From positions 39,076,592 through 39,140,591 of the forward strand of contig NC_021673.1 of NCBI RefSeq assembly GCF_000247815.1: 64,000 bases of DNA, read 5' to 3'. The translations under genes and the position numbers were made by a program. The notes under the pieces were generated by a model that was not told where the DNA came from, did no database searches, and was given only the letters and a program-made list of their open reading frames with translations. Source of the DNA: Ficedula albicollis (Eukaryota > Chordata > Aves > Passeriformes > Muscicapidae). The stretch's first letter is position 1. The number at the start of each line of letters is the position of its first letter. Below are positions 24,849 to 34,678 of this stretch, in pieces.

Positions 24849-25294
24849 AGTACAATTTTCATTGCTACCTAAAGAAATATTAACAATATCTAGAGAGAAA
24901 TAAAAACAAGGCTTGGTTTGTCAACTGTTGTTTTCATCACTTGGGCTGGGGAACAATGGGAAGATAAGGACTGGTTGTGACTCCTGCAAAACACATTATA
25001 GTGAATTGCAGTCTTAATAATAATTTCTCCTTATCCTTCTGAATCTTCCTTTTGGATATAATTTCTTACAAGTGTTTAGCCAATCTAAATAATTTAGATA
25101 TGCTGAGTAGAAGAGTCACAGGGAAAATGGGCTCTTCTATGCAACAGTTCTCCTCAGACACCTGACACATCTACTTTGGGCTGCTCCTTTTCTAATCACC
25201 ATTTGTGGAATAAAGACCAGAAGAAATGTCTCCAGTTCATTCAGAAGAACAAACACCTCAGGCTGAGTCCCAGTAAGTATGCCAACCAAGCCCT
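24849..25294. other. Unique noncoding DNA
   Basis: Nothing recognised. Confidence 0.5.
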
Positions 25295-25566
25295 AGAAAC
25301 CTAATCTCAAATATTTTGAGGTTTTCCTTGAACACTGCAACCTACTTCCAGAATGCCAGTATATCCAGGAAGGCAAGAGTGCTGGAACTGCATCATGTGC
25401 ATATCTTGCAGCAGAGCAAGGAGAGCAACAAGAGGTGAAAACTGCAGAGACAGTTGTTCTTGAGAGTGAAAGGCTGATCCAGGAGGACACAGACATCCTG
25501 GTCTCAGTTCACAGCCTTGCTGCAGGCTTCCTGCCAGGGGTGAGGCAAATCAGCAAAATGCTGTAG
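25295..25566 (+). other. 89-codon open, coding-like stretch without a start codon
   Basis: After an in-frame TAG, the plus strand is open for about 89 codons to a TAG. The translation is protein-like in composition, rich in Glu, Gln, Leu and Ala, with words such as ETVVLESERLIQEDTDILV. A donor-like GGG|GTGAGG occurs inside it near 25540. The local GC content is above its surroundings, which alone lengthens open frames. I recognise no family. It could be an exon, a decayed coding fragment (for example of a retrotransposon ORF) or chance. Confidence 0.18.
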
Positions 25567-25731
25567 CCCAGTTCTCCACCTACACAACAGGGTCATTTCT
25601 CCCTTTCTCCCACACACATTCTGTCTCCCTCAGTAACAGCTGAAGGCTCAGTAACAGCACGGATCCTGCCACAAAACCCCTCTGCACCAGCCTCCCTGAA
25701 GGGGGACACATGTGGATGGAGGAACCATTAC

Positions 25732-25856
25732 CTGAAAACTCTCTGAGAAAGGTATGTGCCATGAGACAGCACATGCAAAGTTTCCCAGGGATTGGTAAAT
25801 TTAAGTCAAAAGGCTGATGAATGTGCCCATCAATCAGTGATGGGATTACTCTGACC
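25732..25856 (-). other. 125-nt exon-like segment B, unidentified
   Basis: On the minus strand a good acceptor (CATTTCCTCTTTTGGCAG) precedes 25856 and a good donor (TTTTCAG|GTAATGG) follows 25732. One frame is open throughout (about 41 codons, including PSLIDGHIHQPFDLNLP). It begins with the last base of a split codon and ends one base into the next. It lies 75 bp from a second exon-like segment of exactly the same length. No family recognised. Confidence 0.2.
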
Positions 25857-25931
25857 CTGCCAAAAGAGGAAATGAGCTGCTGCATGCTGAGAGGAACTAA
25901 ATGTGTGACACATACCCCTGATTACACGTAC

Positions 25932-26056
25932 CTCAAAGGAGTTTCCAAAAACCTTGCTGGAAAACACAGTTGTCCCAGGGTGACCATCCACTTCTGAGTA
26001 AGTATACTGCAGTGTTGGTCTCTCACTGCTGCTCCAGGTGAGTGCAGATGCATGGC
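25932..26056 (-). other. 125-nt exon-like segment A, unidentified
   Basis: On the minus strand an acceptor (CTTACTCTTTTGTGCAG) precedes 26056 and a donor (TTTGAG|GTACGTG) follows 25932. Two of three frames are open. One reads like an extracellular protein (includes YTYSEVDGHPGTTVFSSK) and ends on a codon boundary. The other is the frame whose phase would join segment B. The frame that looks more protein-like is therefore not the frame that splices correctly to B, which weakens the case for a real two-exon unit. Confidence 0.2.
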
Positions 26057-26293
26057 CTGCACAAAAGAGTAAGTGAATTAGTAGAGGAAATGTCTTTCTG
26101 CCGTTAACATCTCAAAACCAAATTTATAAGAGGTGTTCCAACAAGTCTTGTTGTGCTGTGTTCCCAAACTAGTCCTGATCCCCCATCAGGGAAATTAACA
26201 ACACTTCCTCAGATATATTTGAAATGTGTAACACAGTATGGTCACAACTCTTTCAAGACCCTAAAGAAGCTAGTTTTACCTTGTAGTTCCTGT
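26057..26293. other. Unique noncoding DNA
   Basis: Nothing recognised. Confidence 0.5.
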
Positions 26294-26340
26294 ACTATTA
26301 TTATTACTATTATTATTATCATCATCATTATTATCATTCT
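26294..26340. repeat. Imperfect ATT/ATC trinucleotide microsatellite
   Basis: A run of TAT/TAC/ATC triplets (TATTATTATTACTATTATT, then CATCATCATTATTATCAT). Confidence 0.93.
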
Positions 26341-28422
26341 CAGTAGCAAGAAAGGGTTATAGTTCAGAAAAAAGAAGTAGCCTCAGCTTCAATTTACTAT
26401 CTTGATTTACACTGAGTGCAATCAACTTCACTGTAAACAAGGATTTGTTCTGAGCTTTTATACAAGGACAGTGAAATACTGTAAGCCAGCATCATGATGC
26501 AGACAAATAGGAGAACAGAACTGGGTTGAACAAGCATTTCCAAATTGATGAATTTTGCAACCTTATTGCTCCTTTAACAAAGGAGTTTGAGTCATTACAG
26601 TTACAAAAAAGACATCCCTTCATTTCCTTAAAAAAATAAAAAATCATGTGGGGGTATTCTTTGTAAAGGTATTAAACGAAGCCAAGAGATTTTAGGAGGG
26701 GTTAAATTTACTGCACTGATGCCAGGGACTGAAGCCAATTTATACTAAAATAAAAATCTAGTAAAAGAGAAGACATTCATTCTGATGAACCCACCTATAT
26801 AATGAAGGCCTCTCAGACAGCAGCTTGTCCTTGGATTGTCTTGAGGTGCCCAGGCAAGATCAGCAAGGGAAGTGACAGTAGCAAAAGGAGCACCCAGAGC
26901 TTTGGAGGTAGATCTGGAACCTTGCTCTCCTATAGAATTGTGTGCTGATCTACACAATTGACATACCTGAATCATAAAACAACAAAGATTCACATTTGAC
27001 ACTTCATTTTTTGGGTATGTTCACAAGCTAAAAATACTTTTTAAAACCAACAGTAACCATGTGCATTTGTTTGAGATAACAAAACTTTTTTTGCTTTTGT
27101 AAGCCAGTAAGAGGCTGATAGATAGGATTTTCTGAAGCTATAAATTCCCAGAAGTACTTCCAGTACTGGTTCTCATAGTCCAGGAGAGAATTCTTCAACA
27201 TAAAAATTGCACACATCAAACAAAAAATTTGTATCTTAAAAAAAATAAGCTTGGTTCTGATGTACAATTCTAGATTTTCAGGGGGAATAACTCTTCCTGC
27301 CCCCGCCCCCACCACCTCACCTCCACCAACTAATGCCATTCACAAAGTCCAGCAGGACAGTCAACCCTGAAACATGATTTTAGTTTTCATTCCTTTGCTG
27401 ATATTCTCATATTTAGGTCAAAGGATTATGCTAATGCAAAATCATGGCAGAGAAATTAAATGCAGGAAGGAATTTTAACAAGTAGCATCACACCTCCCCA
27501 GGTTCTCTACATTATTGACACAACGAACAGCTAATACCTGTGCTTAAAAATGCCTCCAGTGTCACTTGTCTACAGCAGCAGGAGGAATTTCCTGGTTTCT
27601 TTACACTCACAACTATATATGCTATCAGGCTGCCTTCTCACACATAATGCTCATATGGGTTTGATTATAGTTACAGATGACCAACTTCTAAGTAACATTT
27701 TTCAGCAGTGGATTTCAAAGCCTATCAGAAAGCCAGTCAGCATTTTTATTCTCCTTTTAATGTGGGAGAAGAGATTCAGAATTGAAAAGTGACTTATACC
27801 AGGATTCTTCATCCACCAGCACAGGGCCCAAAATTGTACATAGTCCATAAAGCAAAGTTTTACCATAACTGCTTAGCTGTTATCAACAATTGTTAAAAAT
27901 AATAGAGGAAACACTTGCATATCGGAAAGAACAAAATACTTCCTCTTTGCTGACAGCAGGAGAAGTATTTCTGTGCCTTTGCCCACCAACTTGATATAAG
28001 ATATTGCCTAGCTAAGGGCAGCAGCATTTTTTAACCAGCAGACAGATTATCTGACAGGGGTCTCCTTACTGCTCCCTCTAAAAGTAAATTGGAAGAGAAA
28101 ATGGGAACTTTTAGCAGTACAGAGACAGATAAAGCCAGGAAAAAAGCAGGCAGATGAAGCAAAAAATAAAACAGTATGATCAGCAAGACCAAAGGGCAAT
28201 ATGAATCATAAGGCAACTGAGAAATCAATTCAGCTGTGACACTGTCCAATGAGGCACATTTCCCTGACAAGGGGAGTCAAATAGAAGGCCTCAAATTCCA
28301 GACTCTTCTCCCAGGGAACTTCTCTCAGCCCCAGGGCCAACCACTCTGGTGGACTTGTCAACACCATGATTTGGTCCTTGAGTCTGTAACATACAGCAAA
28401 ATACCAGAGCAGATCACTATAC
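26341..28422. other. Unique noncoding DNA, no gene seen
   Basis: Short open frames only. A small C-rich patch lies at about 27299-27330. No repeat recognised. Confidence 0.5.
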
Positions 28423-28554
28423 AGCCTGATTCATCCATTATCTCTCATGTAACTCTCTGGGTTTTCAAAACGTTCCCTTTTTTTCTTAAGCCTGATTCAT
28501 CCATTATCTCTCATGCAACTGTCTGGGTTTTCAAAACGTTCCCTTTTTTTCTTT
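28423..28554. repeat. Tandem duplication, 66-bp unit x2
   Basis: The unit from AGCCTGATTCATCCATT to the T-run after AAAACGTTCCC is at 28423-28488 and 28489-28554. Two substitutions seen: GTAACTC versus GCAACTG. Confidence 0.94.
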
Positions 28555-29366
28555 TGGTTTTTTTAATGTAGGAGTATGAAAAACGCACGTGATGAGGCCA
28601 CCAAGCATATCTAGGCTCAGTCCAAAGAGACCATCCAGAAATCAGTTCCTGGCTGAATGAGCCAGCAATTCAGATGTAGGAGCAGTGAGAGTCACCCAGA
28701 TCCACAGCACCTGTATGTTACACAAAACCATGCACATCTGGCCTGAGGAAAACAAATGAAAAGCAAGGCTGGACTGAAAAAGGAAAAAAAAAACCTCACA
28801 TTACATGCCTGGGGAGAGAAACAGAGTGAATTATACAACTGAGAGTGGGCATCTCTTGCATATAGTACTAAGGCAGAGGGCAACTAGGAATAGTGTTTTT
28901 CTAAATGCTGTTGGCACTGCTTATCCTCCCAGAGAGTTAGGTACCAGAGCAGTAGCTAAAGGAGTGGTGGGCTGAACACAGCAGCCCTGATTTGAAATCT
29001 GATTACATCAATGTGTCTGGAATCAAGTTTTTGGATCACACCCAATATCAACAGCAGCTTTGAACTGGAACAAACTTCCATCATTACACTGATCTTCCTT
29101 GGGCTCCGTCTTTTCCAGTTTTATTTAACACAGAATGGCAGACCCTTTGCAAATTAAACAGCTGGGGAACAAATTAGCCAGATCTACTTACAGTGTAGAA
29201 AATTAGGAACGTAAGCCAGATTTTTGCAATATCAGTGAGAAAGCTCTGGAAGTCTTCAAATTAAATTAAAGTTAAAAATTCACCCAGTGAGCCAGGCTCA
29301 GTGTGTTCACACCTCCCAGCACACTGATCTCTAGGCATAGCAGGAGTACAGACCAGCAATGCCCCT
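28555..29366. other. Unique noncoding DNA, no gene seen
   Basis: Nothing recognised beyond chance open frames. Confidence 0.5.
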
Positions 29367-29460
29367 TGAATCTGCAAGGATTTGTTCCAGCTGATGCCAC
29401 ATAAACACAGTAGCATTTCCCAAAGGCATAAACTAATTTAAGAGACCACAAAAAAGTCAG
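29367..29460. repeat. Inverted repeat, outer left arm
   Basis: This 94-bp segment (begins TGAATCTGCAAGGATTTG, ends AAAAGTCAG) is the reverse complement of 31464-31558. It differs by about one substitution and one small change in the A-run near its right end. Confidence 0.93.
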
Positions 29461-30330
29461 TTTATTTAAAAGATAGAGGGAAAGGATGGAGAACATGAGG
29501 CAAGTAAGAATGAAAGGAACATTTAGTTTCACAGAGGAGTTGCACACAAAATTATCATGCTCATATGCATCTAGTGAAATATAAACATGTGAGGAATACC
29601 AACTGTATTTTTTGTATCCATTTTTTTTTCTAGACAGCATCCTCCAAAAGACCTTTCTAACATCTTAACTTCACCTATTAACTTCACGTATTATGAGTCT
29701 TTAAAAGCTCAGCACATTTTTAATTTAAATAAAGAAGCTGAAAACCCACTGGAAATCCCAAAATACATGGCATCAAAAAAAGAACTGCAAGACAAACATA
29801 TGGGAGATTACTGACTTTGGCAACAGTCTGGAAGGGTTCCCCTTAGCCCCTCCTCCAAAATTTTACTTCCAAACATATTGTCATACAGAAATCAGTTCTC
29901 TCCACCTTAAGATAAGTACATATAAAATATGATGCAGATTTTGTCATTGTTGTTCCTCAGAATTTCATTTTTTTTGGCCAAGAGCAGGAAAAAGATACAA
30001 GACAGCAGAATTAAAAAAAAACAAAAAAGAATACAGAGACCTTTGGGAGTGAAGGTGAAGTAAGAATGTGAGGCTAGGAAATGTTAGGCAAGGGGTGGAA
30101 ATGAGAAGTCTGGAAGGATAAAGCAAGGCATGTCTGGGTGAGAAAACTGTACCTGGAAGGACAAATGTGATAAGAGAGACACAGTAAAGAAAGACAAAAC
30201 CAGGAGAGAAAAAGACAGTACATAAAAAAAAAACCAACACTTTATCCCTTCAAAATTGTCACAGCCTGTGCACAGAGAAGGACTGAATTAAAGTTTACTA
30301 TCAATGTTCATTCTCTCATTGCCTAATTTT

Positions 30331-30332
<2 letters not shown>
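29461..30332. other. Unique noncoding DNA between inverted-repeat arms
   Basis: Purine-rich on the plus strand around 30000-30220 (many GGAAGGA/AAGAGAGA words). No gene or transposon recognised. Confidence 0.5.

Positions 30333-30392
<60 letters not shown>
30333..30392. repeat. Poly-T run of 60
   Basis: Sixty uninterrupted T. On the minus strand this reads as a poly(A) tail following CGCCTGCCAC, with an ATTAAA (30433-30428) about 35 nt upstream. It could mark the 3' end of a reverse-transcribed insert or be a simple homopolymer expansion. No matching target-site duplication was found. Confidence 0.9.
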
Positions 30393-30393
<1 letters not shown>

Positions 30394-30481
30394 TGGCAGG
30401 CGCTTAACTTTGCAACCTTCACTTCCTTTTAATGTTGTTTTTGAGTGCTTGGAACACTTTATCTGAGAGGCTGAGACTTAC

Positions 30482-30515
30482 CCATCATAATTGCAGTTTT
30501 CAGATTTAAATGCTT
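30482..30515 (-). other. 34-nt exon-like segment (probable pseudo-exon)
   Basis: On the minus strand the acceptor TATGCTCTGGTTGCTCCAG precedes it and the donor TGG|GTAAGTC follows. One frame is open. No partner exon recognised. Confidence 0.12.
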
Positions 30516-30844
30516 CTGGAGCAACCAGAGCATAAAAGTGTGTCAAAACAATCCTTTTTCACGCCCAGCATACTTGGAGCTAAAATGGTCTTGTTTGAAA
30601 TCCTTTGAAAAAAACTCACTTCTAAGAGTAGAACAAGCATGAAAAATTGCACACCAAGAAGTAATTTGGGGGGGATGTTATAAACCATGTACAAAGACAA
30701 ATTAGAAAGAAAGAGACATCCTGTCTGTGCTGTCTAAATTGTGTGGTACCCCCATAAATACAAGGTGTTTGCCAGTAATCCCCAGGGAAGATACCTCCAT
30801 AACATATTTCACTTACAAGGTTTAAAGAGAACTTCCACAATGCA

Positions 30845-30952
30845 ATCCATGGTTTGGAATTCTTAGGACTCAGGAATTGCACAACATCCTTTCTTATGGT
30901 TGGCATCCAAACATGAGATATCTTACTTAGTTAGCATCAAAGATCTCCAGTG
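30845..30952. repeat. Inverted repeat, inner left arm
   Basis: About 108 bp complementary to 31291-31388 in reverse. Shared blocks include CATCCAAACATGAG, CATCAAAGATCT and ATCCATGGTT. Several gaps and substitutions show clearly more divergence than in the outer arms. Confidence 0.88.
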
Positions 30953-31290
30953 CTTGGCATGGTTGGATGCATTCCTGGATGTATCCCTGCAGATGCCTTT
31001 GAAGGATGCTGTGGCTGAAAAACTACTGCAAACAATTTGGGTGCTAAGCAACTTTAAGTATTGCCTCCAGTGAAATAATTTAAAACTTGCAAAAGATGCA
31101 AAGACCTTAAGTAGGCCATTTCATTATTTATTTACTACAACTTATCTTTATAGGTTTGGCAAAGCAGATAAGAGTTTCCAAATTCATCTTATAAAACAGT
31201 CATATGTGATGGCCTTTGAGGTATCTTCTTGGAATTACATATGATCTATTTTTCCTGATTTTCAGCCTCCTAAGCATATATTATTCATAA

Positions 31291-31388
31291 CACTAGATCT
31301 TTGATGCTAAGTAAGATGCCTCATGTTTGGATGCCATCCATAAAAAGGGATGTTGTATAATTCCCAAGAACTCCCAACCATGGATCCC
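31291..31388. repeat. Inverted repeat, inner right arm
   Basis: Partner of 30845-30952. The loop between the inner arms is about 340 bp of unique DNA. Confidence 0.88.
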
Positions 31389-31432
31389 AGATCCCGAATG
31401 ACAGAGCAGATACAAATGTTCAGAACAGGTGG

Positions 31433-31456
31433 AAGCAATGACCAAAGCAATGACCA
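31433..31456. repeat. Tandem duplication, 12-bp unit x2
   Basis: AAGCAATGACCA occurs twice in a row, just inside the outer right arm. Confidence 0.85.
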
Positions 31457-31463
31457 AAGCATA

Positions 31464-31558
31464 CTGACTTTTTCTGTGGTCTCTTGAATTAGTTTATGCC
31501 TTTGGGAAATGCTACTGTGTTTATGTGGCATCAGCTGGAACAAATCCTTGCAGATTCA
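31464..31558. repeat. Inverted repeat, outer right arm
   Basis: Reverse-complement partner of 29367-29460. Confidence 0.93.
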
Positions 31559-33010
31559 TTGGCACAAACAGCCTCTGATAATCTTTGAGATCCTTTTTGA
31601 GAGCCCTTTCCTTTGATCAATGGCCATGAGCAGTTACCTAGTTATAGCCATTAGGCAACATTGCTCTAATAAAACTGATGGAGCAAGAAGAGTACCGGTT
31701 CACTAGTTCAGACTATAAAAACCTAATATCTGTAGCCTTTCCATTTTAATTACTCTAAATCCTACCCTCATTTATAATAATTTTCAATAAATAAGTGCAA
31801 TCCAGTGTTTTCATTGCCACAATCCTCATTTGTTACCCTGGAAGAAAGTTACACTAACCAAATATTTAGCCTGATTTGTGGGTTTATTTGAATACAGGCC
31901 TTCTTGGTTTAGCCAACATAAACTAAGTCACTCAGTGCCACCAAGAGTAGGCATTCAGTGGATAAACAGCATCTGTTACTTATGTGAGGTGAAGGTTTGC
32001 CTTTGCTGCTTTTAATAAACTTCTGCATTGTAGGCATCTCAGACTATTGCTACAGCTTTCTGCCACATCTGCTCCTCATGAGATACGAGACAAGAATCTA
32101 CAATTAGAACTTTTTAAAGCATCTTTATGTCATGCTTTTAATTTCATTTCTGCAAGCTCGGGTAATTTTAAACTTGTTTCATTTAAGCATTTCTTAAGTT
32201 TTGAGCAGCCAAAAGGGGAGATGCAAAATAAGCCCTTTTAATTTTCATGCTTTATTAAAAAGAAGCTTGTCAGGATTGGCTGGAGCAATTTCCATTAAAA
32301 GAAGCATCTGTACCCTAATGAGATATTACCAATATTGCCCTAGCACCACACCCAAATATTTGGAATTCTCTGTGTTTTTTATCACTTTCAGGCATCTCCA
32401 GATTCTACATTCTCTTGCAAAAGATTCATGTCTCAGCCTGATACATTGCTGCCTCTGCAAAACTGCAATTCAGCCAAACAGCAGCATCAGTAAATGTAAT
32501 GTCCTATTCAATTCATTGTTCCAGATACGACTTTCAAAGCCTAGCAGGGTTACTTGTAAAACAATGATATTAAAAAAGCCATTTTTATCTTTATCCATAT
32601 ATTTGTATTTACTAGGGAAAGGAAAATAACTATGAAAACCACTAGTGCCATTTTAAAGAGTAATAAATTAGATCCTAAAGCACAGGAAATGAAAATACCG
32701 TGATCCTCCTAGTATCAATGGCTCTGAGTACAGAATAATATTGGCTGCATATTTAAACAATCCAACTGATAATTAAGGCTACCACGTACGCAGGGTAACG
32801 GAAGTAAGGCAGTCACATCAAAATGAAAAGAGAGTCCCTTGATTCTTCCTTTCCTGGTTCTTTTTCTGTATATCTATTTGCAAGCTTGAAGTTTCCTTGG
32901 AATGCATTTTAGTTTTAACATCTGTGCATGAACATAGATAGATAAGGCATATAAATACATGTATATCTATATTTAATACTTTATATATTTCTGAAGGAAG
33001 GCATATACCA
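31559..33010. other. Unique noncoding DNA; possible conserved patch at 32100-32350
   Basis: Dense TAAT-type and octamer-like words (ATGCAAAATAAG, CTTTTAATTTTCATG, CCCTAATGAG) lie in 32100-32350, which has the texture of a conserved vertebrate enhancer. The 142-codon plus frame over the same region (32201-32629) looks random. No transposon recognised. Confidence 0.35.
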
Positions 33011-33118
33011 AGCACTAATAATGTTGTTTCTTTTTCCCAGAAAGAGCTGTGAGTTCCAGGAGTCAGAGCACTAATAATGTTGTTTCTTTCCCAGAAAGAG
33101 CTGTGAGTTCCAGGAGTC
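33011..33118. repeat. Tandem duplication, 56-bp unit x2
   Basis: The unit beginning AGCACTAATAATGTTG and ending TTCCAGGAGTC is at 33011-33066 and 33067-33118. The second copy has two fewer T in the T-run. Confidence 0.94.
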
Positions 33119-34678
33119 TGGTCATATCTCAAGGATGACATATTTCAGTCTCTTAGGTGAAAAGAGGCAAGGAGATAGCCAGCTGGCTCGTGTGAAGTTA
33201 AATCTTCTGTGCCAGCTGGACAAGCAGTAGCATTGCTGTTAGCTTTGGAGGCTGCTGCCTGCCTACTAACTACAGGAAGGCCAGAAGAGTTAAGAAGCAA
33301 AGCCTACATGCAAACAATTTTCCATCCCATATGGAGTTGTCATTATCCCTCTGAGCGTAATTAGGTTTGCCAGATTCACAGTGCTGTAATGCAGCAATAC
33401 CCTGAGTCAGGCTGCTCAGCTGCTTGCCACTCACAGCATTTCCAAGTCAGGCCTCGTTACCCTCCTGGCAGTGAACAAGGAGGAGAAGACACACATTAGT
33501 GCTGCTGATCTCACAGGGAAGCTGAAAAACTCTTCAAAGAAGAAAGGAATAAGATGCTCAACAAAAGTGGAATATGGACCTGCTCCTAACCCTTCTGATT
33601 GCTAAACCCCAGACGCCTGATTATAGTCTTTCACTTCAGGTACAGCTGGTGTGCCTGCCACAAGACAAGACTTTCTGCAAATAACCTTAAAAAACCCATT
33701 TCCACTGATTCTCAGCTGCTGAACTTGAAGGAACATACAGAATATAATTTCTCTTATCTTTCACTGACTTAGTATAATAATTACCACATTTTTGTGACAT
33801 TGCCAAATACACCTGAATATGCCACTTAGTTTGAGACCCCTGAGACAGAGGCCATGGCTGAACTCAAAATGTGAGTTGTCAGGGACTGTTAAATTGATTA
33901 TGTGTATGTAAGTTTTATAGACAAAGGAACTAAAGGGCAGAATCTGACTCACACTTATCCTGCAGATCTGTGGCAGGGATGAGAACAGAGCACATATGCC
34001 TTGACCTCAATCTTGCATGTGAGCCAAGTGCACTGTCTCTTGATCTAACCTGTAAATTTAGTGAAGAGACAGCTGTGAGAGTTATGGTATCTGCTGTTAA
34101 CCAAGATCACTAACACGCTGGGTATTTGGAGCAGCTCTTTCCACAGGAAAATTTACTCAGGAAATACTAAGTATATTCTCCAAGGAAGAAGTCAGCTTGT
34201 TCAAATGAAGTAATCTTGATTCTAAATCTTTGTTCCAGATGTAAACAGATACCTCCAAAAAACGCCACCTCTACTATATTTTAGTACTCCAATTGAGCCC
34301 AGAAACACAAAGGAAAAAAGAAAAAAAAAAGGAAACACATTGACTGAGGTAGATTTAAAATTATTTTGTATTAAGCCAGCAATAATAGAGAGCTACCCCA
34401 CTCAGTGTTTCACCCATACTTCTGATTCATGAGGATGGGACCACCTATATAGATCATATCAAGCTGCTTACTGTTGCCAACATAAGAAATTGTACTGATG
34501 ACACAATAGGGTGACATTAAAAACATGGAGAACATGAGATAAATTCAATATAATTGATAAAATAATTCACTAAATAAGCATAGGCATTCCAGACTCTGCA
34601 GCCTACAGCCCTGACCTGTGACAGTCAAGAACATGACCAAAGTGCATTGCATCTCTTCCTGCCTATCCACTAGGGGAT
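33119..34678. other. Unique noncoding DNA; possible conserved patch at 33290-33440
   Basis: 33300-33430 contains ATGCAAAC (octamer-like), CATATG (E-box), GCGTAATTAGG (homeodomain core) and TGAGTCAG followed by GCTGCTCAGC (AP-1/MARE-like), packed within 130 bp. The remainder to 34678 shows nothing recognisable. Confidence 0.35.

Noticed and set aside
30393..30930. Processed pseudogene upstream (minus strand) of the 60-base poly(A)
   Set aside because: No gene product is recognised, the region contains an intact donor-like splice site, and no target-site duplication was found. It is kept only as an open question.
32201..32629. 142-codon plus-strand open frame
   Set aside because: The translation has no protein-like pattern, no splice support and no known motif. 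The region looks more like regulatory DNA.
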